In this document: piece after piece, positions 33,144 to 41,254 of the stretch
How the letters are laid out: each line of letters opens with the position of its first letter
How positions within the stretch are numbered: the stretch's first letter is position 1
DNA from: Deltaproteobacteria bacterium
Lineage (GTDB): Bacteria; Myxococcota; Kuafuiibacteriia; Kuafuiibacteriales; Kuafuiibacteriaceae
Reading direction: 5' to 3'
DNA length: 64,000 nucleotides
Assembly (NCBI GenBank): GCA_020632995.1
Contig: JACKEN010000011.1
Coordinates: 124,001-188,000, forward strand
Translations under genes and position numbers: made by a program
The notes under the pieces: model-generated
Told to the model about the DNA's origin: nothing
The model's input: only the letters and a program-made list of their open reading frames with translations
The model's database searches: none

Positions 33144-35960
33144 CTACCGGCGGCGGCGGGCGAGGAGGAGCAGGGCGGCCAGGAGGCCGAGGGTCAGCTC
33201 GGGCCCGGCGCCTGGACCCTGGCGGCAGCCGCAACCGCCCGAGGCGGGGTCCTCGGTGCCCGGTCGGACGCCATCGCCGGCGTCGGCGGCCGCCACCCCG
33301 GCGTCGGGGGCGGGGGCGCCGGCGTCCGGGGAGGTCCCGGCGTCGGGTGCGGGCATCCCCGCGTCTTCACTCGGCATCTCGTCCGGCGGGGCCAGGGTCA
33401 CGGCCTCGCTGAGCCAGCCCGCCAGCACCGCGGCCCGGGCGTCCGGGCCGACCAGGTTGTCGAGGGCCACCCCCAACAGGAGGTTCTTGCCTCGCCGCAC
33501 CCCGGCCAGGTCGGAGCCGTTGGCGTAGGTCAGCTCCGCCACCCCCTCGGTGCCCAGCTGGAACACGTCGGGGAAGTGGGTCTGCATCAGGTCCTCGTCC
33601 TGGCCGGCCAGCCGGGCCGCCGGCACTGCGGCGAGCCAGCCCCCGGCCGCGCCCTTCACCTCGGCCGCCCCGGCGTCGTCCGCCGCGTAGACCGCCCCGA
33701 AGACGTCGTCGAGGAAGGCCCGGCCTGCCGCGTCGCCCCGGGCGTCGAGGGCCCAGCCGATCTCGGTGCCGCCGAAGAAGACCGCGGTCCCCGCCGCCGC
33801 CGCCGCCGCGACCTGGGCCCGGAGCTCGGGGGTGAGGATCTGGTGCTGGGTGGACTCCCGGCCCAGCCCGAAGACCAGCGCGTCGTAGCCGGTGAGGTCG
33901 ATGAGCCCGGCCACCAGCGCCGCCTCGGTGGCCCCGTCCAGGGCGTATTCGGTGCCGAGCAGGGCCAGGGCGTGGGTGAGCGCGGTGTCGTGCCGGTTGT
34001 CCCACTCCTGCACCCAGGCGTCCTCGCGCTGGTGGGCGTCCACCACCAGGACCTGGGCACGGCGGGTCGAGGCCCGGGTGGCGATCAGCGGGCTGGTGCG
34101 CCCCTCGCCCGCCTCGTTCACCGCCGCCACCTTCACCCCGATGATCGCGCCGCTCGGCAGGCCCCCCAGCCGGGCGGGGGAGGCCTCCACCAGCTGCCCG
34201 GCGTCGAAGGTGCGGCCGTCCGCCGCCAGGTAGACCCGGTAGCCCTTGGCCCCCGGCACCTCGGCGAAGCGGACCTCGACCTCGGTGGCGCTGACCCGGG
34301 TCGCCGCCACCGCCTCCGGCGGGTTCAACACCAGCGGGGCGCCCGGGTTCAGGAACTCGGTGAGCCCCTTGTAGAGGCCGTAGGCCGCCGCCCGCCGCCA
34401 GCGGGGGTCGTGCATGGCCTGGTTGTCGGTCATGCGCAGGCTGCTCCCGTCGGCCAGGCGCACGTTGTCGTGGAACGCGCTCTCGACGAGGACCCCGGGC
34501 ATGTCGTCGAGGGTCCGGACCTCACCGAAGTTGGCCACCTTGGTGCCGCGATCGACCCAGTTGGGATCCCAGTCCGCCTTGAGCTGGCCCACGAGGCCGG
34601 CGTGCACCAGCGCCTGCAGCCGATCGCTCCCGGTAGGGTCGTCGCACGCGCTGGCCGGCGGGTCGTTGGAGTGATCGGGGTAGGTGCCGCAGTTGTAGCG
34701 GTAGGTCGCGGTGCCGGCGGCGGTGCTCCGGTCGGCGCCGGACGCGTTGGAGTGGAGCGCAAGGTAGACGTCGGCGTCGTACCACTCCGCGTAGGCCGGC
34801 CGGATGCTCACGTCGCCGTACTGGGTGACCGAGGCGGGGGCCTCCTGGAACGCGGCGAAGGGCTCCGCCCCCATGCTCCACCAGGCGTGGCCGCTGGAGT
34901 GGGTGCCCGCGCCCAGGCGGGCGGCGTCGCCGATGAGGTAGCGGTCCGCCACCGGCATCAGGGGCGGGGTGATGCGCAAGGTGACCTGCTCGCCCTGGTA
35001 GAGGAAGAGCTTGGTCACCGGGCTCCAGCGCCGACCGTGGGTGGTCATGTCGACGAGGAAGTGCATGGGCCCCTGGCTGGCCTCGACCTCGACCAGGGCG
35101 TCCTCGTAGCGGTTGGCGCCCGACACGAACCACATCGAGAGGAGCTGCTCCCCGGTGGTCGGCGCCTGCAAGGTGTATTGCAGCGTGGCGTCGGGGGCGC
35201 TCGAGACCCGATAGTCGCCGAACAGGCCGCCCTCGCTGTTGCCGTCGGTGAAGGTGCCGGCCAGCTCGGCGTAGCCCGGGTTGCCGTCGTCGACCTCGGC
35301 CCCGACGCCGTTCTCGTCCCGCTCCCGCACCAGCACCACCCGGGCCCCCGCGCCCTCGAGGAGCGGGATGAGGTAGCGCACCGCGAGCTGGTGGGTGCCG
35401 AAGTCCTCCACGATGCCGTCGCAGGAGCCGCAGCCCTCCCACTTGATGTTGCCGCGCTGGGTGGAGTAGCCGCCGAGGGCGTCGTAGTAGATGTAGCCGT
35501 GGCCGGGGCTGATCGCCACGGTGCGCCCGGCCAGGGCCTGGCCCCACGGGAAGCGGTCGGGGTCGGGGCGCACGTTCAGCAGGTGCGGGGGCGGGCCGTG
35601 GGGCACCGGCACCGCCTTGGGGGGCAGGAGCCGCTCGCCCGGGCGGGCCACGAGCAGGTCCACTTGCGCCACCCGGGGGGCGAGGGCGGCCAGGGCCCCC
35701 ACCGCGGCCTCGTAGCGGTTCTCGACGCTGGGGGGCAGGTCGCCGAGGGGCTTGCAGGGCCCCTCGCAGGGGACCTCGAGCCCGATCACCGCCCGGTCCT
35801 CGGTCACCTCGAGCCGGCGCACCACCGGGATGGGCCCGGGGGCGTCGGGGTCGGTGAGCACCGCCCGGAGCCGGGCCTCCACCGGTGAGCCGGCCTGGGC
35901 TGGCGCGGCGACCAGCACGAGGGAGGCCAGGGGGAGCACCAGGGGGAGGCCAGCGCGCAT
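33144..35960 (-). CDS. Large N-acetylmuramoyl-L-alanine amidase with MYXO-CTERM anchor
   Basis: 938 residues. Signal peptide LASLVLVAAPAQA. An Amidase_3 zinc hydrolase is split by an insert: VAISPGHGYIYYD (Zn His), CDGIVEDFGTHQLAVRYL (Zn Glu), then a roughly 150-residue beta domain resembling a golvesin/XLY-type module, then DADVYLALHSNAS (Zn His) and GVLVESAFHDN (catalytic Glu). Next comes a fibronectin-III-like domain, a flavodoxin-like domain (AQVLVVDAHQREDAWVQEW), a PDAG-repeat linker, and the tail ASGGCGCRQG plus a hydrophobic helix and RRRR. This fits a surface-anchored peptidoglycan hydrolase sorted by myxosortase. ATG 35960 is set by TAGTGC upstream. Confidence 0.88.
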   Translation of the reverse strand: MRAGLPLVLPLASLVLVAAPAQAGSPVEARLRAVLTDPDAPGPIPVVRRLEVTEDRAVIGLEVPCEGPCKPLGDLPPSVENRYEAAVGALAALAPRVAQVDLLVARPGERLLPPKAVPVPHGPPPHLLNVRPDPDRFPWGQALAGRTVAISPGHGYIYYDALGGYSTQRGNIKWEGCGSCDGIVEDFGTHQLAVRYLIPLLEGAGARVVLVRERDENGVGAEVDDGNPGYAELAGTFTDGNSEGGLFGDYRVSSAPDATLQYTLQAPTTGEQLLSMWFVSGANRYEDALVEVEASQGPMHFLVDMTTHGRRWSPVTKLFLYQGEQVTLRITPPLMPVADRYLIGDAARLGAGTHSSGHAWWSMGAEPFAAFQEAPASVTQYGDVSIRPAYAEWYDADVYLALHSNASGADRSTAAGTATYRYNCGTYPDHSNDPPASACDDPTGSDRLQALVHAGLVGQLKADWDPNWVDRGTKVANFGEVRTLDDMPGVLVESAFHDNVRLADGSSLRMTDNQAMHDPRWRRAAAYGLYKGLTEFLNPGAPLVLNPPEAVAATRVSATEVEVRFAEVPGAKGYRVYLAADGRTFDAGQLVEASPARLGGLPSGAIIGVKVAAVNEAGEGRTSPLIATRASTRRAQVLVVDAHQREDAWVQEWDNRHDTALTHALALLGTEYALDGATEAALVAGLIDLTGYDALVFGLGRESTQHQILTPELRAQVAAAAAAGTAVFFGGTEIGWALDARGDAAGRAFLDDVFGAVYAADDAGAAEVKGAAGGWLAAVPAARLAGQDEDLMQTHFPDVFQLGTEGVAELTYANGSDLAGVRRGKNLLLGVALDNLVGPDARAAVLAGWLSEAVTLAPPDEMPSEDAGMPAPDAGTSPDAGAPAPDAGVAAADAGDGVRPGTEDPASGGCGCRQGPGAGPELTLGLLAALLLLARRRR

Positions 35961-35968
35961 CTCGTGAT

Positions 35969-35974
35969 GCACTA
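35969..35974 (-). promoter_or_regulatory. -10-like box TAGTGC, 8 nt before amidase start
   Basis: TAGTGC on the minus strand ends 8 nt before ATG 35960. It lies across the alternative GTG start, arguing for the downstream ATG. Confidence 0.4.
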
Positions 35975-35994
35975 CCCCAAGTGGGGGGATCTGG

Positions 35995-36390
35995 TCATCG
36001 GTGCGAGGCCCGACGCTCAGGGATGGGGTAGCGGTCGGGGACGTCCCGGTTGTCCCGGATCCCGATCGCCTCGCGGTGGATGATGTAGTGGCGCCGGGCC
36101 TCCAGGGCGGCCACCCGGGCCGCCTCGTACAGGGCCTCGGCCGCCGGCAGCTCCTCGAGCGCCGCCGCCTCCAGGGCCAGCTCGGCCGCGGCGAGGGCCT
36201 CGAGGGCGTGCTCCAGCTTCTTGCCGGTGCGGCCCAGCGCGAAGGCCATCTCCTGCTGGACCTCGGCCTCGAGCTGGCGCTGGTTCGCCTCCACGTCGAG
36301 GGTGGACTTCATGCGCTCCAGCGCCGCGGTGTCGTAGCCCTCGGCCTTCAGCCGCGCCGCCACCGCCCGGATGCGCTCCGCCTGGCTCAC
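35995..36390 (-). CDS. Small alpha-helical protein of unknown function
   Basis: 131 residues from GTG 36390. Highly helical, Glu/Ala/Arg-rich, with a long heptad-like stretch (VEANQRQLEAEVQQEMAFAL ... LEHALEALAAAELALEAAA) and a C-terminal region HYIIHREAIGIRDNRDVPDR. The frame extends upstream to 36504 only by reading through a dispersed repeat, and TACAAT sits 6 nt before the GTG, so the short form is right. It follows the amidase gene in reverse order and is probably independent. No family recognised. Confidence 0.72.
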   Translation of the reverse strand: MSQAERIRAVAARLKAEGYDTAALERMKSTLDVEANQRQLEAEVQQEMAFALGRTGKKLEHALEALAAAELALEAAALEELPAAEALYEAARVAALEARRHYIIHREAIGIRDNRDVPDRYPIPERRASHR

Positions 36391-36396
36391 GCCCCT

Positions 36397-36402
36397 ATTG
36401 TA
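36397..36402 (-). promoter_or_regulatory. Strong -10 box TACAAT, 6 nt before start
   Basis: TACAAT on the minus strand, then AGGGGC, then GTG 36390. The best consensus match among the leaderless-type boxes here. It directly adjoins repeat copy 3, whose end may supply upstream promoter sequence. Confidence 0.6.
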
Positions 36403-36404
36403 CC

Positions 36405-36484
36405 CCATCCTGGGGTCCCGGGCCGCGGAGCCGTCCCACCCCTCTTCGCCGGGCTTCGCCGGCTGCGCGCTCCGCTCGAGGACC
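36405..36484 (-). repeat. REP-like dispersed repeat, copy 3
   Basis: Reverse-oriented copy: read on the minus strand it gives GCCGG-CGAA-GCCCGGC, AGAGGGGTGGGACGGCTCC and GGCCCGGGACCCC as in copies 1 and 2. It lies between two divergent genes and abuts the TACAAT box of the small helical protein gene. Confidence 0.78.
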
Positions 36485-36539
36485 TTCGCACGGCGCGAAG
36501 GCACCCGTTTGGGGCAAGACGGCGGGGCGGCGGCTCGGG

Positions 36540-36545
36540 TATCTC
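36540..36545 (+). promoter_or_regulatory. -10-like box TATCTC, 6 nt before start
   Basis: GGGTATCTC then TCGGGG then GTG 36552. Confidence 0.45.
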
Positions 36546-36551
36546 TCGGGG

Positions 36552-37127
36552 GTGAGGCTCTTTCGACCCACCGGGCACCTGGAGCTGGCGCTGGTGTTCG
36601 GCGCGGGGATGCGGGCCTGGCCGCCCCGGCTGCCCGACCAGCCGATCTTCTACCCGGTGCTCAACCGCGCGTACGGCCAGCAGATCGCGAGCCGGTGGAA
36701 CACCGCGGCCCCCGGGCGGGTGGGGTACGTGACGGAGTTCGAGGTGGACGACGCGGTGGCGGCCCGGTGGCCGCGCCAGGTGGTGGGGGCGTCGGTGCAC
36801 GAGGAGCTGTGGGTGCCGGCGGAGGCGCTCCCCGAGTTCAACGCGGCGCTGGTGGGCCTCATCCGCGTGGTGGACGCCTTCTACGGCGAGGGCTTCACCG
36901 GCCTCGTCCCCGAGACCGGGCCCCTGGCCGGCCTGGACGCGGTGGCCCAGCGGGCGGTGGTCGTCGCGGATCCGGAGGCCGCGGTGGCGGAGTGCCCGGT
37001 GCCGGTGTTCCTGCACTACCCGCTGTGGGTACGGATGGGCGCGGGCGAGTGGCAGGATGACTTGCGCGCGGCGTGGGGCGAGCGCCACCGCCACATCGCC
37101 CTGCTGGAGGTCGGTGATGCGGGCTGA
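36552..37127 (+). CDS. Conserved hypothetical protein
   Basis: 191 residues from GTG. The core PRLPDQPIFYPVLNRAYGQQ, a RWNTAAPGRVGYVTEFEV-like segment and HEELWVPAEALPEFNAALVG match a small protein group that I recall being labelled 'ADP-ribosylation/crystallin J1' in many actinobacterial and proteobacterial genomes. The group has no tested function and lacks the ADP-ribosylglycohydrolase metal motifs, so that label should not be read as an activity. The family's usual length of about 150 is exceeded by a C-terminal extension (VPVFLHYPLWVRMGAGEWQ). It overlaps the following lipoprotein by 11 nt. Confidence 0.68.
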   Translation: MRLFRPTGHLELALVFGAGMRAWPPRLPDQPIFYPVLNRAYGQQIASRWNTAAPGRVGYVTEFEVDDAVAARWPRQVVGASVHEELWVPAEALPEFNAALVGLIRVVDAFYGEGFTGLVPETGPLAGLDAVAQRAVVVADPEAAVAECPVPVFLHYPLWVRMGAGEWQDDLRAAWGERHRHIALLEVGDAG

Positions 37128-37680
37128 GCTCGTCAAGGTGGCTTGCACGTTGGTGCTGACCGGGTGCGGGGCGGGTGAGGTGGAGGGCCTGGCGCGTGAA
37201 GAGGGAGTGCCCAAGGCCTGGTTGGGCGGGGCGCCGTGGGTCTACACGCGATCCTACGGGCCGACCGACGCGCCGTGGTCGCCGTCGCTCGAGCTCGAGG
37301 CAGCCCTCGTGATCCAGGAGGCGCTCCTCGTGGTGCGCGCACAGCCCGAGGAGGTGCTGGTGGTGTGGGGCATCGCTGGGCACTTCCCCACCGAGGCCTG
37401 CCCCGACCCCAGGCCGCCGAGCGGGACGAACACCATCGACGACGGCCCGTGCCTCGACTGGTGGGAGCGCCCCCGGATGACCCTCGACCTGACCCACGCC
37501 GAGGTCTTCCGGGGCGACCCTCGGGTGCTGTTCGACTACGCCGAGGCGGACCCCGCGCTCCCCGCCCCGGTGCTGGAGGACGGGCGGCTCGAGACCTGGG
37601 AGTGGGCCTGGGTCCGGCGCGAGCGCGACGCGCAGCCGGAGCGCGTCTCGATCCAGCACCGGCTCCTCCGGATGCAGTAG
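37117..37680 (+). CDS. Lipoprotein of unknown function
   Basis: 187 residues from ATG 37117, inside the end of the previous gene. Signal LVKVACTLVLTGCG gives a lipobox. The body has EALLVVRAQPEEVLVVWGIAG and MTLDLTHAEVFRGD, with no known domain. Residues about 31-53 (VPKAWLGGAPWVYTRSYGPTDAP) are encoded by a stretch that recurs as a decayed copy at 39538-39605, which shows that this gene was once partly duplicated 2.3 kb downstream. Confidence 0.68.
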   Translation: MRAELVKVACTLVLTGCGAGEVEGLAREEGVPKAWLGGAPWVYTRSYGPTDAPWSPSLELEAALVIQEALLVVRAQPEEVLVVWGIAGHFPTEACPDPRPPSGTNTIDDGPCLDWWERPRMTLDLTHAEVFRGDPRVLFDYAEADPALPAPVLEDGRLETWEWAWVRRERDAQPERVSIQHRLLRMQ

Positions 37681-37683
37681 GCT
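37678..37683 (+). promoter_or_regulatory. -10-like box TAGGCT, 6 nt before SMR gene start
   Basis: TAGGCT, whose first three bases are the stop codon of the lipoprotein gene, then CGCCCC, then ATG 37690. Internal leaderless promoter is plausible despite close spacing. Confidence 0.45.
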
Positions 37684-37689
37684 CGCCCC

Positions 37690-38004
37690 ATGGCGTGGGT
37701 GCTGCTGGTGGTGGCCGGGCTCATGGAGGTGGGCTGGGCGGTGGGGCTCAAGTACACCGAGGGCTTCACGCGGCTGTGGCCCACCGTGGGCACCGCGGCC
37801 TCGATGCTGGCGAGCCTGGGCCTGCTCGGGCTGGCGATGCGGGACCTGCCGGTGGGCACCGCCTACGCGGTCTGGGTGGGGGTCGGGGCGGTGGGCACCG
37901 CGGCGCTCGGGGTGCTGCTCCTGGGGGAGCCGGTGAACGCGGGCCGGGTGGCCAGCCTGCTGCTCATCGTGGCCGGCATCGTGGGGCTCAAGCTGGCGGG
38001 GTAG
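37690..38004 (+). CDS. sugE: Small multidrug resistance (SMR) family transporter, SugE/Gdx-like
   Basis: 104 residues, four transmembrane helices, full length for the family. The essential membrane Glu is E13 in GLMEVGWAVGLKYTEGF, and the GLKYTEGFTRLWP and AVWVGVGAVGTAALGVLLLGEP motifs match the SugE/Gdx branch, which exports guanidinium and small quaternary ammonium ions with proton antiport, rather than EmrE. Members work as antiparallel dimers. No guanidine riboswitch fits in the 9-bp gap before it. A fragment of this gene also survives in the fossil at 39623-39687. Confidence 0.9.
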   Translation: MAWVLLVVAGLMEVGWAVGLKYTEGFTRLWPTVGTAASMLASLGLLGLAMRDLPVGTAYAVWVGVGAVGTAALGVLLLGEPVNAGRVASLLLIVAGIVGLKLAG

Positions 38005-38030
38005 CTCGGTGCCGACGAGGTCGCGACGGA

Positions 38031-38975
38031 TCACCGCGGCGCGAGCGCGTCACGGAGCACACCCCGGAAGAAGCGCGAGCCGGGATCTGCGTCCGTTCGT
38101 TGGTGCCACACCTGGAGGATCGGCACCCGGGGGAGCTCGATGGGGGCCCTCAGGAGGCGGAGCGGGAGCATGCGCGCGACCTGCTTCGCCATCGCAGCGG
38201 GGAGCATGGTGGCGTAGTGCGTCCCGACGACACAGGCTGCGGCGACCGAGAACTGCGGCACGGAGACCACGACGCGGCGACGAAGATCGCGTCGGGAGAG
38301 CGCGGCATCCACGAGGTCGATGCGGTGTCTGCCGTTGACCTCGACGGCGATGTGCTCGAGCTCGACGAACCGCGCCAGCCCCAATCGGCGCGGGACGCGC
38401 GGGTTCTCGGTCCACACCGCGACCACCAGCTCTTCTTCGTAGACTGCTTCCGAGCGCTGCTCGGGTGAAGGGGGCGGGACACCGAGCAGGACGTCGATCT
38501 CTCCCGTCGAGAGTCCGTCGCTGGCGATCGCATGGTCGAGCGTGACGATCTGGAGTGTGGCGCCCGGCAGGCGCCCGGCGAACGCTCGAACGATCGCCGG
38601 TAGGTTCCCCGCGCCGATGTTGTCGGCGGAGGCCAGCGCGAATCGGCGCGTGCACGTGGACGGGTCGAACCCTCCTCCGGCCTCGACGATCGAGCGGAGC
38701 GAGTCGAGAGCGGCATCGAGACGCGGTTTCAGCGCGAGCGCCCGCGGCGTCGCGACGATGCCGCGGCCGCGGCGCACGAAGAGGGGGTCGCCGAGCATGT
38801 CACGGAGACGGGCGAGTGCATTGCTGACCGCAGACGGCGTCACGTTCAGGCGGCGCGCAGCCTTGGTCACGCTCCCCTCTTCCAGGACGTGCTGCAGGGT
38901 CACCAGCAGGTTCAGATCGGCGGCCTCAATACTCAATACTGGTGATAATATATGTAATGACTCATCAATTGTCAT
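38031..38975 (-). CDS. LysR-family transcriptional regulator
   Basis: 314 residues. N-terminal winged helix: DLNLLVTLQHVLEEGSVTKAARRLNVTPSAVSNALARLRDMLGDPLFVRR is the family signature, followed by a periplasmic-binding-like effector domain. ATG 38975 is the outer start; TTG 38936 (SIEAADLNLL) gives the more usual N-terminus and has TATTAT 8 nt upstream. Divergent from a membrane-protein gene across a 28-bp gap with the dyad CTCAT-N8-ATGAG (38961-38978), the classic arrangement for a LysR target. Codon choice and local A+T content differ from the neighbours, so it may be acquired. Confidence 0.93.
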   Translation of the reverse strand: MTIDESLHILSPVLSIEAADLNLLVTLQHVLEEGSVTKAARRLNVTPSAVSNALARLRDMLGDPLFVRRGRGIVATPRALALKPRLDAALDSLRSIVEAGGGFDPSTCTRRFALASADNIGAGNLPAIVRAFAGRLPGATLQIVTLDHAIASDGLSTGEIDVLLGVPPPSPEQRSEAVYEEELVVAVWTENPRVPRRLGLARFVELEHIAVEVNGRHRIDLVDAALSRRDLRRRVVVSVPQFSVAAACVVGTHYATMLPAAMAKQVARMLPLRLLRAPIELPRVPILQVWHQRTDADPGSRFFRGVLRDALAPR

Positions 38976-38997
38976 GAGATGTTGCCGCGCTTAGCGT
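38961..38997 (+). promoter_or_regulatory. LysR operator dyad overlapping divergent promoter
   Basis: Dyad CTCAT-CAATTGTC-ATGAG at 38961-38978. It overlaps the -35 TTGTCA (38970-38975), which is 17 bp from TAGCGT (38992-38997); the latter ends 6 nt before GTG 39004. Operator placement fits LysR control of the divergent gene. Confidence 0.55.
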
Positions 38998-39003
38998 GAG
39001 CGC

Positions 39004-39498
39004 GTGGCTCTGAGGTTCGAGCGGCGCGCCCGCAAGATCTGGCTCTTCGCGCACCTCGGCACCTCGGCTGCCTGGCTCGGGGTGTCGATGGGCATGACCG
39101 CACTGAGCGTCGTTGGCGCGGTCGGTGAGCCGGTCCTGGCCTCGGCGGCCTACCAGATCATGCACGTGTTCGATCTGGCGCTGGTGATTCCCACCGTCCT
39201 GTCTTCCATCGTCAGCGGTTGCGTGTTGTCGCTCGGGACCCAGTGGGGCTTGACGCAGCACTGGTGGATCGTCGCGAAGCTCGCGATGGCGACGTCAATC
39301 CTCGTGACTGCGGCGGTGTGGGAGAACTTCCTCGTTCGCGGGCTCGCCTCACGGGCCCAGGAGCTGCATGGCACCGAGCCCATCCAGCTCGCGGCCTGCA
39401 TGGCGGTCTTCCTCGTGCTCCTTTGGGCAGCCACGTGGCTCTCGGTGTTCAAGCCTCGCGGACGAACACCTTGGAGCACCATGCCTCGAAGTCAGTGA
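39004..39498 (+). CDS. DUF2269-like integral membrane protein
   Basis: 164 residues with four hydrophobic helices: KIWLFAHLGTSAAWLGVSMGMT, YQIMHVFDLALVIPTVLSSIV, WIVAKLAMATSILVTAAVW and AACMAVFLVLLWAATWLSVF. The pattern of a His in helix 1 and YxxMHxxD resembles the DUF2269 group of small membrane proteins. The divergent LysR gene and shared operator suggest it is the regulated target. Function unknown. It ends beside the gene fossil. Confidence 0.8.
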   Translation: MALRFERRARKIWLFAHLGTSAAWLGVSMGMTALSVVGAVGEPVLASAAYQIMHVFDLALVIPTVLSSIVSGCVLSLGTQWGLTQHWWIVAKLAMATSILVTAAVWENFLVRGLASRAQELHGTEPIQLAACMAVFLVLLWAATWLSVFKPRGRTPWSTMPRSQ

Positions 39499-39537
39499 GG
39501 TGTCGGCCGGCCCCGACACGCTGAGCTTCAGGAGGTG

Positions 39538-39690
39538 GTGCCCAAGGCCTGGTTGGGTGGGGCGCGTGGGCCTATACCCGGTCCTACGGGCCGGCCGATG
39601 CGCCGCGCTTGGCCCCGTTGGTCGGGGGTGGCGATGCGGGACCCGCCGGCGGGCTGCCTACGCGGTCTGGGTGGGGGCGGTGGGTAGTCG
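39538..39690 (+). pseudogene. Chimeric fossil of the upstream lipoprotein and SMR genes
   Basis: 39538-39605 aligns with 37208-37275 inside the lipoprotein gene with few changes and one lost base; 39623-39687 aligns with about 37827-37901 inside the SMR gene, with small deletions. The two source segments are about 550 bp apart in the intact genes but only about 17 bp apart here, so an internal deletion removed the middle. Frames are broken. In frame with the esterase it would read AYAVWVGAVG, but no start supports that. Confidence 0.85.
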
Positions 39691-39708
39691 ACGCGAGGCC
39701 GAAGCCTG

Positions 39709-39714
39709 TAGCCT
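39709..39714 (+). promoter_or_regulatory. -10-like box TAGCCT, 7 nt before esterase start
   Basis: TAGCCT then TCACCGA then ATG 39722; no Shine-Dalgarno. Confidence 0.45.
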
Positions 39715-39721
39715 TCACCGA

Positions 39722-41254
39722 ATGACCCCGGTTTCGACGGTGCTCCTCCTGGCCGCGATCGCCCATCCGCTGGTGCGTCCCACGGAGGCGGGGCCCGTGC
39801 GCGGGATCGCGCAGCCGGCCACGAAGACCTGGGCCTGGCTCGGCGTCCCCTACGCGAAGCCCCCGGTCGGGGCGCTCCGGTGGAGGGCGCCCGAGCGTCC
39901 CGTGGGCTGGACCTCGCCCCGCGACGCTGCCCACTTCGGCTCGGCCTGCGCCCAGATCGCGACGTTCCAGGGGCCGCCGAGCCCGATGGGTGAGCCGGTC
40001 GGCTCCGAGGATTGCCTCACGCTGAACGTCTGGCGGCCGGCGACGAAGGAGAAGCTCCCGACCCTTGTGTTCATCCACGGCGGCTCGAACGTCGCCGGCT
40101 ACTCTGGCGACCCGCTCTATGACGGCGCGGAGCTCGCCGCCCGGGCGCGCGCGGTGGTCGTCTCGGTGAACTATCGCCTGGGCGTCTTCGGATGGTTCGC
40201 GCACCCGTCTTTGCGCACCGGGACGGACGCCCTCACCGACTCCGGAAACCTGACCCTGCTCGACCTCGTGGCCGCGCTGCGCTTCGTCAAGGCCAGCATC
40301 GCCGGCTTTGGCGGCGACCCGGAGAACATCACCGTGATGGGCCAGTCTGCCGGCGCGGTGAATACGTACTCCTTGATGATGTCGCCGCTCGCCGCTGGGT
40401 TGATGACGCGGGCGATCGTGCTGACCGGCGCGCGCCTCAGCAAGCCGAGCGAAGACCGCGAGGCCTACGCGAAGAAGGTCTTCCACGCCCTGCTCGAACG
40501 TACCGGCGCGCCGAGCACGGACGATCCAGAGGCGCAGCGCGCGCTCCTGCTCGCGCAAGACACCGCGACGTTGCTGAAGGCTGCGTCGGGCGTCCCGAGC
40601 CCGGGTTGGGCATCGGCGGACGGCGCGGTGATCCCCAAGGATGCGGCGGCGGCCATCGCTGCGCGTCGCTTCGCGAACATCCCCCTGTTGGTCGGGCTGA
40701 CCCGTGATGAGGGCAAGTTCTTCGTCCCCGATACGTTCCGCGTCTCCGAGAGCGAGCGCATCGCAGCGATGGAGGGCTTCGATCCCGATCACCCTCCGCC
40801 CGCAGGGCTGGCGCTCACCGACCTCATCAAGGACCCGGTGGTGTTCGCGGAGCGCTCTGAGCAGATGAACCAGTGGATCGTCGGCATGGTCGACCGCACC
40901 TTGGGCGAGCTCGGACCGAAGCTGGATCGCCTCTATGTGATGCGCTTCGATTGGGCCGAGCAGGTCGAGCCGTGGCGGACCATCCTGGGGGCGAGCCACG
41001 CCATGGAGCTGCCGTTCGTGTTCCACAACTTCGGGCGGAACTACTTCTCCTGCGCGTTCGGGCGCGCGAATCGCCCGGGGCGGGAGGCGCTGTCGCGGGT
41101 GATGATCGCGAGCATCGCCGCCTTCATCCGCACCAGCGACCCGAACACGCCCGCGCTGGGCCTGCGCTGGAGGCCCTGGCGTCCAGAGGCGCCGTCGCGG
41201 TTGGTGTGGAACGCCGACGCGCGCACCGTGCGACTGAGCATCGTCGCCGAATGA
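39722..41254 (+). CDS. Carboxylesterase type B family protein
   Basis: 510 residues. Alpha/beta hydrolase of the type B carboxylesterase family: GVPYAKPPVGALRWRAPE, SEDCLTLNVWRP, FIHGGSNVAGY (oxyanion hole), NYRLGVFGWF, nucleophile GQSAGAVNTYSLM (Ser about 208), Glu in LVGLTRDEGKFF, and His in ASHAMELPFVFH. The catalytic triad is complete. The usual HGGGF oxyanion motif is changed to HGGSN. A short hydrophobic N-terminus (VSTVLLLAAIAHPLV) may be a signal peptide. It lies in the segment with unusual composition and none of the iterated palindrome. Confidence 0.92.
   Translation: MTPVSTVLLLAAIAHPLVRPTEAGPVRGIAQPATKTWAWLGVPYAKPPVGALRWRAPERPVGWTSPRDAAHFGSACAQIATFQGPPSPMGEPVGSEDCLTLNVWRPATKEKLPTLVFIHGGSNVAGYSGDPLYDGAELAARARAVVVSVNYRLGVFGWFAHPSLRTGTDALTDSGNLTLLDLVAALRFVKASIAGFGGDPENITVMGQSAGAVNTYSLMMSPLAAGLMTRAIVLTGARLSKPSEDREAYAKKVFHALLERTGAPSTDDPEAQRALLLAQDTATLLKAASGVPSPGWASADGAVIPKDAAAAIAARRFANIPLLVGLTRDEGKFFVPDTFRVSESERIAAMEGFDPDHPPPAGLALTDLIKDPVVFAERSEQMNQWIVGMVDRTLGELGPKLDRLYVMRFDWAEQVEPWRTILGASHAMELPFVFHNFGRNYFSCAFGRANRPGREALSRVMIASIAAFIRTSDPNTPALGLRWRPWRPEAPSRLVWNADARTVRLSIVAE

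Noticed and set aside
33123..35888. Plus-strand 921-codon frame opposite the amidase
   Set aside because: Low-complexity antisense; amidase zinc ligands and the MYXO-CTERM tail are clearly on the minus strand.
37681..37689. Guanidine riboswitch before the SMR gene
   Set aside because: Only 9 bp separate it from the previous stop; no aptamer can fit.
39499..39721. N-terminal extension of the esterase into the fossil region
   Set aside because: The frame is open but crosses the decayed copies of two unrelated genes, and TAGCCT plus ATG 39722 with a hydrophobic N-terminus fit better.
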